Shown: positions 25,085 to 34,703 of the stretch, piece after piece
How positions within the stretch are numbered: the first letter of the stretch is position 1
Layout of the letters: each line of letters opens with the position of its first letter
From: Bradyrhizobium japonicum USDA 6
GTDB lineage: Bacteria > Pseudomonadota > Alphaproteobacteria > Rhizobiales > Xanthobacteraceae
Direction: 5' to 3'
Assembly (NCBI RefSeq): GCF_000284375.1
Contig: NC_017249.1
Span: 2,954,001 to 3,018,000, forward strand
Length of the DNA stretch: 64,000 nucleotides
Notes under the pieces: generated by a model
Database searches by the model: none
Told to the model about the DNA's origin: nothing
Seen by the model: only the letters and a program-made list of their open reading frames with translations
Translations under genes and position numbers: made by a program

Positions 25085-25210
25085 TCGTCATGGCCGGGCT
25101 TGACCCGGCCATCCACGCCTTTGCCGGCAATGCCAAGAACGTGGATGCCTGGGCCTTCGCCTCGCCGAAGCGGCTTCGGTCGCGCAGGCGACAAGCCCGG
25201 GCATGACGAC
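25085..25210. repeat. Intergenic repeat, TCATGGCCGGGCTTG family (copy 1)
   Basis: TCATGGCCGGGCTTGACCCG at the left pairs with CGGGCATGA and GACAAGCCCG at the right; an inner ATCCACG...CGTGGAT pair surrounds the loop. A second copy is at 29142-29232. It lies between the dehydrogenase gene and the converging binding-protein gene. Confidence 0.75.
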
Positions 25211-25222
25211 CTCCTGCTGCAA

Positions 25223-26389
25223 CTACAGCCGATCCACCGCCCTGAACGTCCCGTCCTTCTGGATCACGGTCAAGAACACCTTCGGCGGCGCGTCGATCAT
25301 GCGCGCGCCGACGGTGACGATGCTGCCGCTGATGTCGAAGCGGCCGACGTCGTTGATGGCGCGCAACAGGCTCGCGCGGGTCGGCTGCGGCCCGGCCTTT
25401 TCCAGCGCCGCGGCCGCGAGGCGGCCGGAGAGATAGCCTTCGAGCGACACGAAATCCGGTGTCAGCGTCGGGTCGAACGCCCTCTGCGCCGCCTGGTAGT
25501 CGGCGACGAGCTTTTGCGAGCGATCCCAGGGAAACGGCACGACCTGCGAGACGATGACGCCTTCGCCGTCGGGGCCGAGCTCCCTGGCGAGCGCATTGGC
25601 GCCGACGAAGGAGATGTTGACGAAGGTCGGATGGAAGCCGCTGCGATGCGCGAGCTTGATGAACTCCGCGCAGGGGCCGTAGGTCCCGACCATGACGATG
25701 GCTTCGGGCTCGGCCCGCCTGATCGTGCGCCAGGCCGAGCCGACCGCACGGGTGTTGCGCTCGAAGGTGCCTTCCGCGGCGAGCTCGAGGCCGCGCCTGG
25801 CGAGTGCGCGCTTCACGCCGGCGAGACCGTCGCGGCCGAAGGAATCGTCCTGGTAGAAGATGCCGATGCGGGTGAAGTGGCGATCCTCGGTGAGGTGCTT
25901 GACCCACGCCTCGGCCTCAGCGCCATAGCTCGCGCGGATGTTGACGACATTCGCAAGCTCGAGGTCGCGCAGGAATTCGGCGCCGCTGAACGGACCGATG
26001 AAGGGAATGTTCCTGGTATTGGTGATCGGGATCGTCGCCATCGCGGTCGGCGTGCCCACCGCGCCGATCAGCGCGAACACCTTGTCGTCCTCGATCAGCC
26101 GCAGCGTCTGCGCCACCGAGCGGTCGGGATCGTAGCCGTCGTCGCGGCTGATGAGCTGGAGCCTTCGGCCGTGGACGCCGCCCTTTTCGTTGATCTCGGT
26201 GAATGCCGCGACGATGCCTTGCCGCATCCGCTGTCCGAGCGCGGAGGAGGGGCCTTCGAGCGCGGCGGCCTGGCCGAACAGGATCGCATCGTCGCTGACG
26301 CCGACCTCGTCGCCTTTCGCTGCAGGATTGGCCGCGGCGAGTAGCGCGACGGCCAATGCGACGCAGGCCACTGATCGCGATCGTGTCAT
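25223..26389 (-). CDS. ABC-type branched-chain amino acid-like binding protein, orphan
   Basis: 388 residues from ATG 26389 (MTRSRSVACVALAVALLAAA, a signal peptide); the frame extends further upstream without support. It is a type I periplasmic-binding fold: LEGPSSALGQRMRQGIVAAF, GGVHGRRLQLISRDDGYDP, LIGAVGTPTAMA and GIFYQDDSFGRDG are typical of LivJ/urea-like receptors. No permease or ATPase genes are near, so it serves a distant transporter or a sensory role. The repeat at 25085 follows its stop. Confidence 0.83.
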   Translation of the reverse strand: MTRSRSVACVALAVALLAAANPAAKGDEVGVSDDAILFGQAAALEGPSSALGQRMRQGIVAAFTEINEKGGVHGRRLQLISRDDGYDPDRSVAQTLRLIEDDKVFALIGAVGTPTAMATIPITNTRNIPFIGPFSGAEFLRDLELANVVNIRASYGAEAEAWVKHLTEDRHFTRIGIFYQDDSFGRDGLAGVKRALARRGLELAAEGTFERNTRAVGSAWRTIRRAEPEAIVMVGTYGPCAEFIKLAHRSGFHPTFVNISFVGANALARELGPDGEGVIVSQVVPFPWDRSQKLVADYQAAQRAFDPTLTPDFVSLEGYLSGRLAAAALEKAGPQPTRASLLRAINDVGRFDISGSIVTVGARMIDAPPKVFLTVIQKDGTFRAVDRL

Positions 26390-26676
26390 GAGGATGCATG
26401 CCGGATGAGGGAATACCTGCCGGAAACGATAGTCTCGTCGTCCTGAACAGCTCGCTAACCCCTGATGTGACGGTGCTCCGTAAGACTCCGGGGAAAAGCG
26501 GCAAATTGCTCGCACAATGGGCCCTGCTTGCAGGCCATTCGTTAACTAAGCCGCGCAATCTGCGACGACCCGGCTCTGAAATTGTGCGGTTCTTAACCCC
26601 GATCCTTGTCCGATAGCTGTTCCGGCAGCTCAACCAGAAGTGGGTTGCCGCGCCGAGGGGGACTTGCGGGATCAAG
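26390..26676. other. Intergenic region between divergent binding-protein and GGDEF-EAL genes
   Basis: 287 bases with a GTTAAC at about 26541 and a TTAACC at 26593. They are not spaced as a full CtrA site. No gene is seen. Confidence 0.3.
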
Positions 26677-29106
26677 ATGGGCGGTCGGGGTCAGAACGAT
26701 CAGGATCGGGAACGTAGGCCCGGATGGTGGCGCGCGGCGCCGCTGCTCGGACTCTATCGCCCTGCGCTCGTCGCAGTCGGCGTCGGTCTTCTGTTCTCGC
26801 TCGTCGGCGCCGCCGCCGTGGCGCGATGGGAAGACCGCGTCAACAGGATCGAGTTCGAGAACGCCGCCGAAACCGAAGCCATCGTCATGCAGAACGGCAT
26901 GAGCGAGTACATCTCCAGGCTCGTCGCGCTGCGTACGCTGTTCGAATCGACCAACGAGGAAATCACCCGCAGCGAATTCGAGACGTTCAGCTCCCGGCTG
27001 TTCGAACGTCATCCCGGCATGCTGCGCATCTCTTGGCTGCCGCGCGTCAACCGCAAGGAGCGCGCCGAATACGAGGCCGCCGCGGCCACGGACGGCGTGT
27101 CCGGCTATCGCATCAAGTCGCTCCAGGGCGAGACCTTCGCGACAGCGCCGCAAGCCGATGAATATTTCCCGGTGTTCTACTCGACCCAGCCGAAGACGTC
27201 GTCGGTCTACGGCATGGATTACGCGACCGTTCCAGAGCGCCGCGCGGCTCTCGAGCGCGCGCGCGACAACGACCGCGTCGCCGCCATTCGCACGCGGCTC
27301 TACGACCCGAAGGAGGGCGGCCGGCAGCCCGACGTGCTCGTTGCCATTCCCGTCTACGCCAAGGGAACCTCGCGCGAGGCGGTGGCGGACCGGCGCCGCA
27401 ATCTGGCGGGTTTCGTCGTCGGCGTCTTCGACCTGCCGCTGCTGATCCAGTCCATTCGCGTGACCACGGGAGCAAGCCCCGCGGTCAGTGTGAACGTCTA
27501 TCCGCCCTTCACGGGGCAGATCGTCAGCCTGGAACAAACCCTGCCGGACTATTCGTCGGCCGCCGCGTCGCCGCAGTCGATGCGGGACGTCGCCCGCGCG
27601 CTGCATTGGTCGGGCAGCCTCAAGATCGGCGATACCGACTGGCAGGTGCGCGCCATGCCGACGGCCGGCGGTTCGCTGGAGACGGCCTACGATCGCGCCG
27701 TTGCGGTCATCGTCGTCGGCATGCTGCTGACGCTGTCGCTCGCAACCTATCTCATGCTCGCAAGCCGCAGCTCGCGGCGGTTGTCGCTGGCGAACCGGCG
27801 GGTGCTGGAGCTCGCCCAGACCGACATCCTGACGGGGCTGCCGAACCGCGCCTTCTTCCTGACCCGGCTCGACCTGATGAACAGCCAGTTGAGCGTGCGG
27901 GGCCTGCCGTTCGCGATCCTGATGCTCGATCTCGACCGCTTCAAGAACGTCAACGACTCGCTCGGCCACGGTGCGGGCGATGTGCTGCTGCGCCAGGTGG
28001 CGCTGCGGCTGAGATCTGCGCTGCGCGCCACCGACGTGCTGGCGCGGCTCGGCGGCGACGAGTTCGCCATCATCCAGGAGGCTTGCGACGATCAGCGGGC
28101 CTGCGCGACCGAGCTCGCCGCGCGGATCGCGAAGCTGGTCGCCGAACCGTTCCTGCTGCCCGGCCATCGCGTCGAGATCGGCACCAGCATCGGCATCGCG
28201 ATCGCACCGGACCACGGCAGCGACCAGGAGCAGCTGCTGAAGAAGGCGGACCTCGCGCTCTACCGCTCGAAATCGGCCGGCCGCAACTGCTTCACCGTCT
28301 ACGACGAGGCGATGTCGGCCGAGCTCGAGGCCCGCAATACGCTGGAAGGCGATTTGCGCGATGCCATCGCGCAGTGCCAGCTGGAGGTGCACTATCAGCC
28401 CTTTGTCGACGTCGCCGGTGGTGGCCGTCGCGGCTTCGAGGCGCTGGTGCGCTGGCGGCATCCGAGCCGCGGCCTGATCCCGCCGGACCAGTTCATCGCA
28501 CTTGCCGAGGAAACCGGGCTGATCGTGCCGCTCGGCGAATTCGTGCTGCGGCGCGCCTGTGCGGACGCCGCGGCCTGGCCATGCGATCTCATGGTTGCCG
28601 TGAACCTGTCGCCGATCCAGTTCAAGGAAGCCGAGCTGTTCGAGACGATCTGCGCGGCACTGGCGGATTCCGGCCTGGCGCCGCAACGGTTGGAGATCGA
28701 GATCACCGAATCCGTGCTGCTGGAACGCGGCGTCGAGAACCTCGCCTTCATGGAACGGCTGAAGCACATCGGCATCGAGCTCGCGCTCGACGATTTCGGC
28801 ACCGGCTATTCCTCGCTGAGCTATCTGACCACGTTCCCGTTCGACAAGATCAAGATCGACAAGTCCTTCATCCGCAACCTCACGCATCAGCCGCGCAGCT
28901 CCGCGATCATCGCCTCGATCGTGACGCTCGCGCGCGGCCTCGATATGTCGGTCACCGCCGAAGGCGTCGAGACAGCTGAGGAGTTCGAGCGGCTGACGGC
29001 GCTCGGCGTCAATTTCGCGCAAGGCTATCTGTTCGGACGCCCGCAGCCGGTCGACCAGATCGCATTCGACGAGACCGCTCAACCTTCGCAGCGCGACGCG
29101 GCCTGA
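26677..29106 (+). CDS. CHASE-GGDEF-EAL bifunctional c-di-GMP protein
   Basis: 809 residues. A first membrane helix (about 27-48) is followed by a periplasmic CHASE domain (about 75-330, with FERHPGMLRISWLPRV and PVFYSTQP) and a second helix (about 346-368). The GGDEF domain is about 380-535, with intact GGDEF at 459-463 and an RATD inhibitory site five residues before it. The EAL domain is 550-800 with EAL at 588-590, NLSPIQF, ITES, DDFGTGYSSLSYL, KIDKSFI and EGVET. Both the cyclase and phosphodiesterase signatures are complete. It would set c-di-GMP levels in response to an external signal. Confidence 0.92.
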   Translation: MGGRGQNDQDRERRPGWWRAAPLLGLYRPALVAVGVGLLFSLVGAAAVARWEDRVNRIEFENAAETEAIVMQNGMSEYISRLVALRTLFESTNEEITRSEFETFSSRLFERHPGMLRISWLPRVNRKERAEYEAAAATDGVSGYRIKSLQGETFATAPQADEYFPVFYSTQPKTSSVYGMDYATVPERRAALERARDNDRVAAIRTRLYDPKEGGRQPDVLVAIPVYAKGTSREAVADRRRNLAGFVVGVFDLPLLIQSIRVTTGASPAVSVNVYPPFTGQIVSLEQTLPDYSSAAASPQSMRDVARALHWSGSLKIGDTDWQVRAMPTAGGSLETAYDRAVAVIVVGMLLTLSLATYLMLASRSSRRLSLANRRVLELAQTDILTGLPNRAFFLTRLDLMNSQLSVRGLPFAILMLDLDRFKNVNDSLGHGAGDVLLRQVALRLRSALRATDVLARLGGDEFAIIQEACDDQRACATELAARIAKLVAEPFLLPGHRVEIGTSIGIAIAPDHGSDQEQLLKKADLALYRSKSAGRNCFTVYDEAMSAELEARNTLEGDLRDAIAQCQLEVHYQPFVDVAGGGRRGFEALVRWRHPSRGLIPPDQFIALAEETGLIVPLGEFVLRRACADAAAWPCDLMVAVNLSPIQFKEAELFETICAALADSGLAPQRLEIEITESVLLERGVENLAFMERLKHIGIELALDDFGTGYSSLSYLTTFPFDKIKIDKSFIRNLTHQPRSSAIIASIVTLARGLDMSVTAEGVETAEEFERLTALGVNFAQGYLFGRPQPVDQIAFDETAQPSQRDAA

Positions 29107-29141
29107 GCGCGCGCCCGGCAACACTCGAACATATACGAGAG

Positions 29142-29232
29142 GTCGTCATGCCCAGGCTTGTCCCGGGCATCCACGTTCTTTGTTCCGCGTAGCGAAGACG
29201 TGGATGGCCGGGACAAGCCCGGCCATGACGAT
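29142..29232. repeat. Intergenic repeat, TCATGGCCGGGCTTG family (copy 2)
   Basis: TCATGCCCAGGCTTGTCCCG pairs with CGGGACAAGCCCGGCCATGA across an inner CCACGTTCTT / GACGTGG core. It matches the element at 25085-25210 in layout. Confidence 0.75.
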
Positions 29233-29336
29233 GTGGCAGCTTCTGCGACCCGCCAAGAAATACATTCGAGAAAATCGCTTGACCCGGGCGGCCCCGGATG
29301 GTCGGTAGCACCATCTAGGGATGAAATAAGCACATC

Positions 29337-30635
29337 ATGCGTCTTCCGTTCTTCTACGGCTGGGTCGTGGTCGCGGTGACCTTCGTGACCATGGCGATCG
29401 GCGTCAACGCGCGCACCGCGTTTTCGCTGTTCTTTCCTCCCATCATCTCCGAATTCGGCTGGGAACGCGGCGTCACTGCCGGCGCGTTCTCCTTCGGCTT
29501 CGTCGTGTCGGGCATCGTCAGCCCGCTGATCGGCCGCCTGATGGATCGCGCCGGCCCGCGCGCGGTGATGGAGCTCGGTGTCGTGCTGATGGGCGGCGGG
29601 CTGCTGCTCGCGCCACTCACCAGCACGCCCTGGCATCTCTACGTGACCATCGGCGTCATGGTCGGTGCCGGCTCGGTGTGTCTCGGCTATTCCGGCCAAT
29701 CGCTGTTCCTGCCGAACTGGTTCATCCGCAAGCGCGGCTTCGCCATCGGCATTGCCTTTGCCGGCGTCGGCATCGGCTCGGTGACGCTGCTGCCGTGGGT
29801 GCAGCACATGATCGAGCAGACCGGCTGGCGCACCGCCTGTACCGCGATGGGGCTGCTCATTCTCGTCGTGCTGGCGCCGATCAATCTGTTCCTGCACAAG
29901 CGGCCCGAAGACATCGGCCTTCAGCCGGACGGCGATGCCACGCCGGCGGCGGGCGCGGCAACACCGGTCTCCAACATCGTCGATCCCGTCTGGGTCGGCA
30001 CCGACTGGACGCTCAAGCGGGCGGTTGCGACCGCGCGCTTCTGGTGGATCGCGCTCGGCTATTTCAGCGGCCTGTACATCTGGTACGCGGTGCAGGTGCA
30101 CCAGACCAAGTTCCTGCTCGACATCGGCTTCAGCCCCGGTGTCGCGGTGTGGGCGCTCGGCATCGTCAGCCTGCTCGGCATTCCCGGGCAGATCCTGCTC
30201 GGCCACGTCTCCGACCGGATCGGGCGGGAATGGGTGTGGGCGATCAGCTGCGCGGGCTTTGCGATCTGCTTTGCGGCGCTGATGGCGCTGAAATTCCAGC
30301 CGTCGCTGTGGCTGGTCTATGTCATGGTGTTCGCGCAAGGCGCGCTCGGCTACGGCCTCACCTCGATCATGGGCGCGGTGGTGTTCGAGATCTTCCAGGG
30401 CAGGCACCAGGGCAGCATTTTTGGAACGATCATGCTGGCGGCCCTGGCCGGCGGCGCGGCCGGTCCCTGGCTCACGGGTTTCCTCTATGATCGCACCGGC
30501 GACTACACGCTCGCCTTTGCCATCGCCATGGTCGTGAGTGGACTGTCGGCGCTCTCGGTCTGGCAGGCCGCTCCCCGCAAGGTGCGCGCGGTGGCGGGCC
30601 GGCTGCACAAGCTCAAGCCCGGAACCTCGAGCTAG
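29337..30635 (+). CDS. MFS transporter, oxalate/formate antiporter-like (MCT type)
   Basis: 432 residues with twelve predicted helices starting at MRLPFFYGWVVVAVTFVTMA. The MFS motif appears as SPLIGRLMDRAGPR (about residues 60-75), and the second half has GHVSDRIGREW. The FYGWVVV start and FFPPIISEFGWERG segment are typical of the monocarboxylate/oxalate-formate group. It probably carries an organic acid anion. ATG 29337 is preferred. It is monocistronic. Confidence 0.83.
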   Translation: MRLPFFYGWVVVAVTFVTMAIGVNARTAFSLFFPPIISEFGWERGVTAGAFSFGFVVSGIVSPLIGRLMDRAGPRAVMELGVVLMGGGLLLAPLTSTPWHLYVTIGVMVGAGSVCLGYSGQSLFLPNWFIRKRGFAIGIAFAGVGIGSVTLLPWVQHMIEQTGWRTACTAMGLLILVVLAPINLFLHKRPEDIGLQPDGDATPAAGAATPVSNIVDPVWVGTDWTLKRAVATARFWWIALGYFSGLYIWYAVQVHQTKFLLDIGFSPGVAVWALGIVSLLGIPGQILLGHVSDRIGREWVWAISCAGFAICFAALMALKFQPSLWLVYVMVFAQGALGYGLTSIMGAVVFEIFQGRHQGSIFGTIMLAALAGGAAGPWLTGFLYDRTGDYTLAFAIAMVVSGLSALSVWQAAPRKVRAVAGRLHKLKPGTSS

Positions 30636-30805
30636 CGCGTTTTCGAGCGACGCTGGCCAAGCTCGGCTGCGACGTCGTCCAGGGCTTCCTTTACGCGCCC
30701 GCGCTGCCGCCGGTCGCGTTCGAACGTTGGCTGATCAGCACTGCGCCGAGCAGGCGAGGGCAATGCTGGGCCGGCTCGATGTTGCGCCGGCAGATCGCGA
30801 CGTGA
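30636..30805 (+). pseudogene. Remnant of an EAL-domain protein C-terminus
   Basis: The frame from 30635 reads LAKLGCDVVQGFLYAPALPP then VAFERWL before a TGA at 30803. LGCD-x-x-QGFL-(Y/F)-x-P is the closing segment of EAL phosphodiesterase domains. No start, no EAL core and no upstream coding frame remain, and the MFS gene ends immediately before it. The wording differs from the end of the intact EAL protein at 26677, so it came from another gene. The rest of the gap to 31102 shows no gene. Confidence 0.6.
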
Positions 30806-31102
30806 TGAAGCGGTCGGCATAGTCGGCTCCAGGGCGTTCGCGCACAATCCGGCAGTCATCCCTTTCAACGGGTAGCTCCAGCCCTGGCTGATGATCGGCT
30901 GGTCGGATTCTTGTTTCTGGATATTACTAATTGCCGATTGGCAATATCGAGCAACCGGAGCGGCGCCCTGCCAAATGCTCCGCGCCAGCTCCCGTTCCTA
31001 CCACCGCGCAACCGGGCAGATCCAACTGCCAGGGCGAACTCAGGACTGGATGGGACTCGGGGCAACGTCACCTCGGGTCCGCCAAAAGCACGGAAAGCCA
31101 CC

Positions 31103-31660
31103 ATGACCTCGATTTCTGCGCTCTCCTCCCATCACCACCGCTCATCACCGTTGCAACTGCTGCAAGACGAACTGCAAACGGAAGTCGGGTCCGGCGCGAT
31201 CGATGCGTCGGATCAATCGGCACTGTCGGCCGCGCTCAGCAGCATCGGCTCCGCGTTGCAGTCAACCGGCGCAAGCGATCAATCCGGCGGCGGGACATCT
31301 TCGCCCGACGCCTTCGAGTCGAAGATCAATGGCCTCATCCAGCAGCAAGTGTCGGCCGGCAAGCTGACGGACGCGCAGGCCACCGAGCTGCAAGGAATTT
31401 TCAAGGCGGCGCTCTCGCATGGACCGCACGGAGCGGGCGGGCCCCCGCCGGACGGGCCACCGCCATCCGGCGAGCCTCCCTCGGTCAACGGCACGGACGA
31501 CTCGTCAAGCGGCAATTCGACGGCGGAGCTGCTGCAACAGTTTCTCCAGCAGCTGAAAAGCTCGCTTGCGGACTCGACCTATAGCGCGACGAAAGCAGGC
31601 GATGCGACCAATGCGAACGATCCGTCGTTGTCCGGCGTCCTGATCAACGATCGGATCTGA
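31103..31660 (+). CDS. Low-complexity hypothetical protein
   Basis: 185 residues from ATG 31103 (MTSISALSSHHHRSSPLQLL); the frame is open upstream but of poor composition. Ser, Gln, Gly and Asp dominate. Short helices such as LQLLQDELQTEV, INGLIQQQVSAGKLTDAQATELQGIF and AELLQQFLQQLKSSL (in parts) alternate with a Pro-rich segment GPPPDGPPPSGEPPS. KLTDAQATEL resembles EF-hand-like or helical motifs in secreted bacterial proteins of unknown role. There is no signal peptide. Function unknown. Confidence 0.55.
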   Translation: MTSISALSSHHHRSSPLQLLQDELQTEVGSGAIDASDQSALSAALSSIGSALQSTGASDQSGGGTSSPDAFESKINGLIQQQVSAGKLTDAQATELQGIFKAALSHGPHGAGGPPPDGPPPSGEPPSVNGTDDSSSGNSTAELLQQFLQQLKSSLADSTYSATKAGDATNANDPSLSGVLINDRI

Positions 31661-31754
31661 TATCGGCGGCGCGCCGCGCTGAATCGCTTCGCCGCATCGA
31701 GACCAGGGCCCGCCATGAATGCGCGCCCTGGTCTCACGTTGGCTCAGCGAGCGA

Positions 31755-32672
31755 TCAGTAATCCCAGAACACCGGCACCCAGCGAAATGCGTCGCCGGCG
31801 ACCGCCACATGGCCGACGGACGGGAACGGCATGTGAGTCGCCACCAGCATCTCGCCGCTCGCGGCAATCTCTCGCAACAGACCGACCCGAACGCGCGCCG
31901 CCTCTTCGGGGTCGTGTTCGAAACCGTTGTGCCAGTCGGGTTGATCGAACCCGACAGCAAACACGGCGTCGCCCGCGAACGTCAGCCCGTCGCCGCCGGA
32001 TGCCACGCGAACCACGCTGTGTCCGGGGGTGTGTCCGCCGGTGCGACGAACGACGACGCCCGGCGCAACCTCGTGCTGCTCATCGAACTGCCGCAGCTGA
32101 CTTCCGTATTCCTTGACGAACCGCTTGGCGGTCGCCCGAAGCGCGTCCGGGAAGCCCGGCGGCATGGCGGTGTGGGAGAAATCGGGCGCTTCCCAGAATT
32201 TGACCTCGGCGGCCGCCACGTGGATCCGCAGGTCTTTGCGCAGCCGCTGCTTCACTCCGTCGACGAGCAGTCCGCCAATGTGGTCCATGTGCAAGTGAGT
32301 CAGCACCAGATCGGTCACGGACGAAAGGTCGATGCCGGCGGCCTCCAGTCGCTTGATCAACTGGCCGGCGCGCGGCAAGTGCAGATCCGGGTCGGACCCC
32401 AGGCCAGCGTCGATCAGGATGGTCTTGTCGCCGCTGCGGACCACGACCGCATTCAGCGCCCAGTCGAAAGCGTCCTGCGGCAGGAACATGTCGTGCAGCC
32501 AGGTCGCCCGGACGGCCGGGTCGGCATTGTGCGCCAGCATCGTGGTTGGCAGCGGCAGCACGCCGTCGCTGACCACCAGCACGTCGATCTCGCCGACCTT
32601 CAGCGCGTAGCGCGACGGAACGAGTTCTTCCGGCTTCGATGTCGCGGGGTATGAGGTGTTGTGCAGGTTCAT
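31755..32672 (-). CDS. MBL-fold metallo-hydrolase
   Basis: 305 residues from ATG 32672, preceded by AGGAGACC. Metallo-beta-lactamase motifs: HLHMDH at residues 126-131 (HxHxDH), GGHTPGHS, and the later TFAGDAVF Asp and THMPFPSVGH His. Two metal ions are expected. The family includes lactonases, arylsulfatase-like and quinolone-signal hydrolases; the subgroup is close to AHL-lactonase-like proteins, but no substrate can be assigned. It lies 92 bases downstream of the flavoprotein gene on the same strand, possibly in an operon. Confidence 0.82.
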   Translation of the reverse strand: MNLHNTSYPATSKPEELVPSRYALKVGEIDVLVVSDGVLPLPTTMLAHNADPAVRATWLHDMFLPQDAFDWALNAVVVRSGDKTILIDAGLGSDPDLHLPRAGQLIKRLEAAGIDLSSVTDLVLTHLHMDHIGGLLVDGVKQRLRKDLRIHVAAAEVKFWEAPDFSHTAMPPGFPDALRATAKRFVKEYGSQLRQFDEQHEVAPGVVVRRTGGHTPGHSVVRVASGGDGLTFAGDAVFAVGFDQPDWHNGFEHDPEEAARVRVGLLREIAASGEMLVATHMPFPSVGHVAVAGDAFRWVPVFWDY

Positions 32673-32764
32673 GTTGGTCTCCTGTTTCAAGGTAGGGCTC
32701 CCGGCTGGTCTTGGTTGAGCAGGCCGCGCCGCCAGGGAGGTACGGCCGTCATCGTTTCGTGCCT

Positions 32765-33970
32765 CTAGAGGCTCGTCACACGTTCCGGATCGGCCGAGGC
32801 GAGCGCTGCGGCACGCTCGGCGCGGGGCGGGTAGATCCAGACCGTGTTGATCTCCTGCTTGGTCTTCTTGGCGACGTCGCCGACCATCTCGACCTTGCGC
32901 TCCCAGCCGCGCGTGAACAGCGCGCCGGCTTCGCCGAGATCGAGGCAGGTGACGTAGGCCTTCTGGTGATACGGCCTGGTCGGGACGCGCAGGAGTTCGG
33001 CGGCGGCATTGTTGCCGGCAAAGGCGCCCATCCGCGTGGCGTGCTGGCACGACATCAGCGCGTAATTGCCCTCGTCGTCGCATGCGGCCCGCGCCGCATC
33101 GCCGGTGGCGAAGACGCCGGCGACGCCGGGCACGCGCAGATCGCGGTCCACCAGCAATCGGCCGAAATTGTCGCGCTCGGCGGGAATTTGCGCCGTCAGG
33201 GGCGCGGCGCGAATGCCGGCTGCCCAGATCACCGTCTCGGTTTCGATGTGTTCGCCGGTCGACAGCGTCACGCCGGACTTGTCGAGCGAGGCAACGCCGG
33301 TGCCGAGCCTTGTCTCCACGCCGAGCTTGCGCAGCGCCTGCTCGATGACCGGGCGGGAGCCTTCGCCCATGTCCGGAGCGATCGCGCCGTTACGCTCGAC
33401 GATGATCACGCGCGTTCTGGCGTTTTGGCCGAAGATGGCGCGCAGGCGCGCGGGCAGCTCGGTCGCCGCCTCGATGCCGGTGAAGCCGCCGCCGGCGACC
33501 ACGACCGTGTCGCGTCCATTGACGGCCGGCCGGTCGGCGAGGCCATGCAGATGCTTGTCGAGGGTGACCGCATCGTCGAGCGAGTCGACACTGAAGCCGT
33601 GCTCGGCAAGGCCGGGAATGTTGGGTCGGAAGAGGCGGCTGCCGGTGGCGATCACCAGGCGGTCGTAGGACAGGGTCTTGCGGGTGCCATTGGGAGTCGA
33701 GATCTGCACCGTCAGCGCCTCGGTATTGACGGTCTCGGCGCTCCCCTGGATGTAGCCGACGTCGATCGCCTTGAGGACATCGAGCAGCGGCGCCGTCAGG
33801 GTTTCCGGCTTCGGCTCATAGAGTCGAGGGCGGACCACCAGCGTCGGCTCTGGTGCGATGAGCGCGATCTCGAGCTCTTCCGGCGAAACGCCCTGAATGT
33901 CGCGCAGGCGGGCGGCGGAGAGGGCGGCGTACATGCCGGCGAAGCCGGCGCCAATGATGAGCAGTCGCAT
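32765..33970 (-). CDS. NAD(P)/FAD-dependent oxidoreductase, type II NADH dehydrogenase-like
   Basis: 401 residues from ATG 33970 (MRLLIIGAGFAGMYAALSAA). The N-terminal FAD motif GAGFAG (residues 7-12), the NAD motif VVAGGGFTGIEAA (about 160) and GVFATGDAA (about 292) are in order. The length and layout match NDH-2/Ndh-like pyridine-nucleotide oxidoreductases, though the C-terminal membrane helix is not obvious. Electron transfer from NADH to quinone or another acceptor is likely. It probably shares a transcript with the MBL gene. Confidence 0.83.
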   Translation of the reverse strand: MRLLIIGAGFAGMYAALSAARLRDIQGVSPEELEIALIAPEPTLVVRPRLYEPKPETLTAPLLDVLKAIDVGYIQGSAETVNTEALTVQISTPNGTRKTLSYDRLVIATGSRLFRPNIPGLAEHGFSVDSLDDAVTLDKHLHGLADRPAVNGRDTVVVAGGGFTGIEAATELPARLRAIFGQNARTRVIIVERNGAIAPDMGEGSRPVIEQALRKLGVETRLGTGVASLDKSGVTLSTGEHIETETVIWAAGIRAAPLTAQIPAERDNFGRLLVDRDLRVPGVAGVFATGDAARAACDDEGNYALMSCQHATRMGAFAGNNAAAELLRVPTRPYHQKAYVTCLDLGEAGALFTRGWERKVEMVGDVAKKTKQEINTVWIYPPRAERAAALASADPERVTSL

Positions 33971-34099
33971 GTGGTTCACTCCTTGATTTGGTTCTGGATT
34001 TGTTGGTTCGAAACGCGCGCCATCGCCGCCGCTCGATGCGAGCAGAGCCTGTTGCGAGCGATGATGACGCGAAGAGGTGAGACGGATACCGCCGGGCCC

Positions 34100-34390
34100 T
34101 TACGGCGCGGTGCAGTTCGGCAGCGAGGACAGCAGCGCAGGGCCTTCACATCCTGCGCGGCAGCTTCGCGGGCCCGATGGCCAGCCGCGCAGGGCGGCCG
34201 GGAGCGCAGGTTTGTTGGTCCAGCCCCGATCGATCAGGATCGACGTCGAGACCTTGGCGTTCTGCGCGGCTTGTGGCGGCGCCTCTTCGGCCGTCGGCGA
34301 GGTGAAACGCACGGTCAGCGAAAGCCCGTAGATGAGCGCCGTCGAGACGGCCTTCCGCCGTGGCGCGATTGCAAGCCGTTTCCTGTCCAT
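34100..34390 (-). CDS. Small hypothetical exported or membrane protein
   Basis: 96 residues from ATG 34390 (MDRKRLAIAPRRKAVSTALI). One weak hydrophobic stretch (about 14-25) follows a basic N-terminus; the rest (SILIDRGWTNKPALPAALRG) is without a recognised family and has two or three Cys near the end. It is on the same strand as the flavoprotein gene. Its reality as a gene is uncertain. Confidence 0.4.
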   Translation of the reverse strand: MDRKRLAIAPRRKAVSTALIYGLSLTVRFTSPTAEEAPPQAAQNAKVSTSILIDRGWTNKPALPAALRGWPSGPRSCRAGCEGPALLSSLPNCTAP

Positions 34391-34703
34391 CGTTTGTCTC
34401 CGTCCCCATGATGTGACGTTGCGATGTTTAGCCAACCGGATCGTCGACTGCGCCAGAGCGATTGCCGTCCCTGTCGAGAGATTGCTGCTAACGGACGCGC
34501 CTGCGCCAATCGCTCGGTGCCTCGCCGGTTAGCGCCGCGGAGTCCCGGCGTATTTCCCGAAGCAGCCATGCCTTGCCCGATTCTGCCGCAAGCAGCCCTG
34601 CGTTTTCACAAACGCACGATTGGGGGGCGGACGACGAGTTGTCGGAGAAGCGAACGCCGGTCGGATCGCGGTCCGGTCGTGCGCGTGATATCGGCGGTCC
34701 AGG
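34391..34703. other. Gene-free stretch
   Basis: 313 bases before the TetR gene on the same strand. Overlapping open frames look like shadows. I see no repeat, hairpin or promoter worth naming. Confidence 0.3.

Noticed and set aside
26541..26598. GTTAAC and TTAACC upstream of the GGDEF-EAL gene as a CtrA site
   Set aside because: The halves are not at the required spacing.
26593..29124. 843-codon open frame opposite the CHASE-GGDEF-EAL gene
   Set aside because: It is the antisense shadow of a high-GC coding region; the translation is rich in Arg, His and Gln with no family pattern, while the sense frame has complete GGDEF and EAL motifs.
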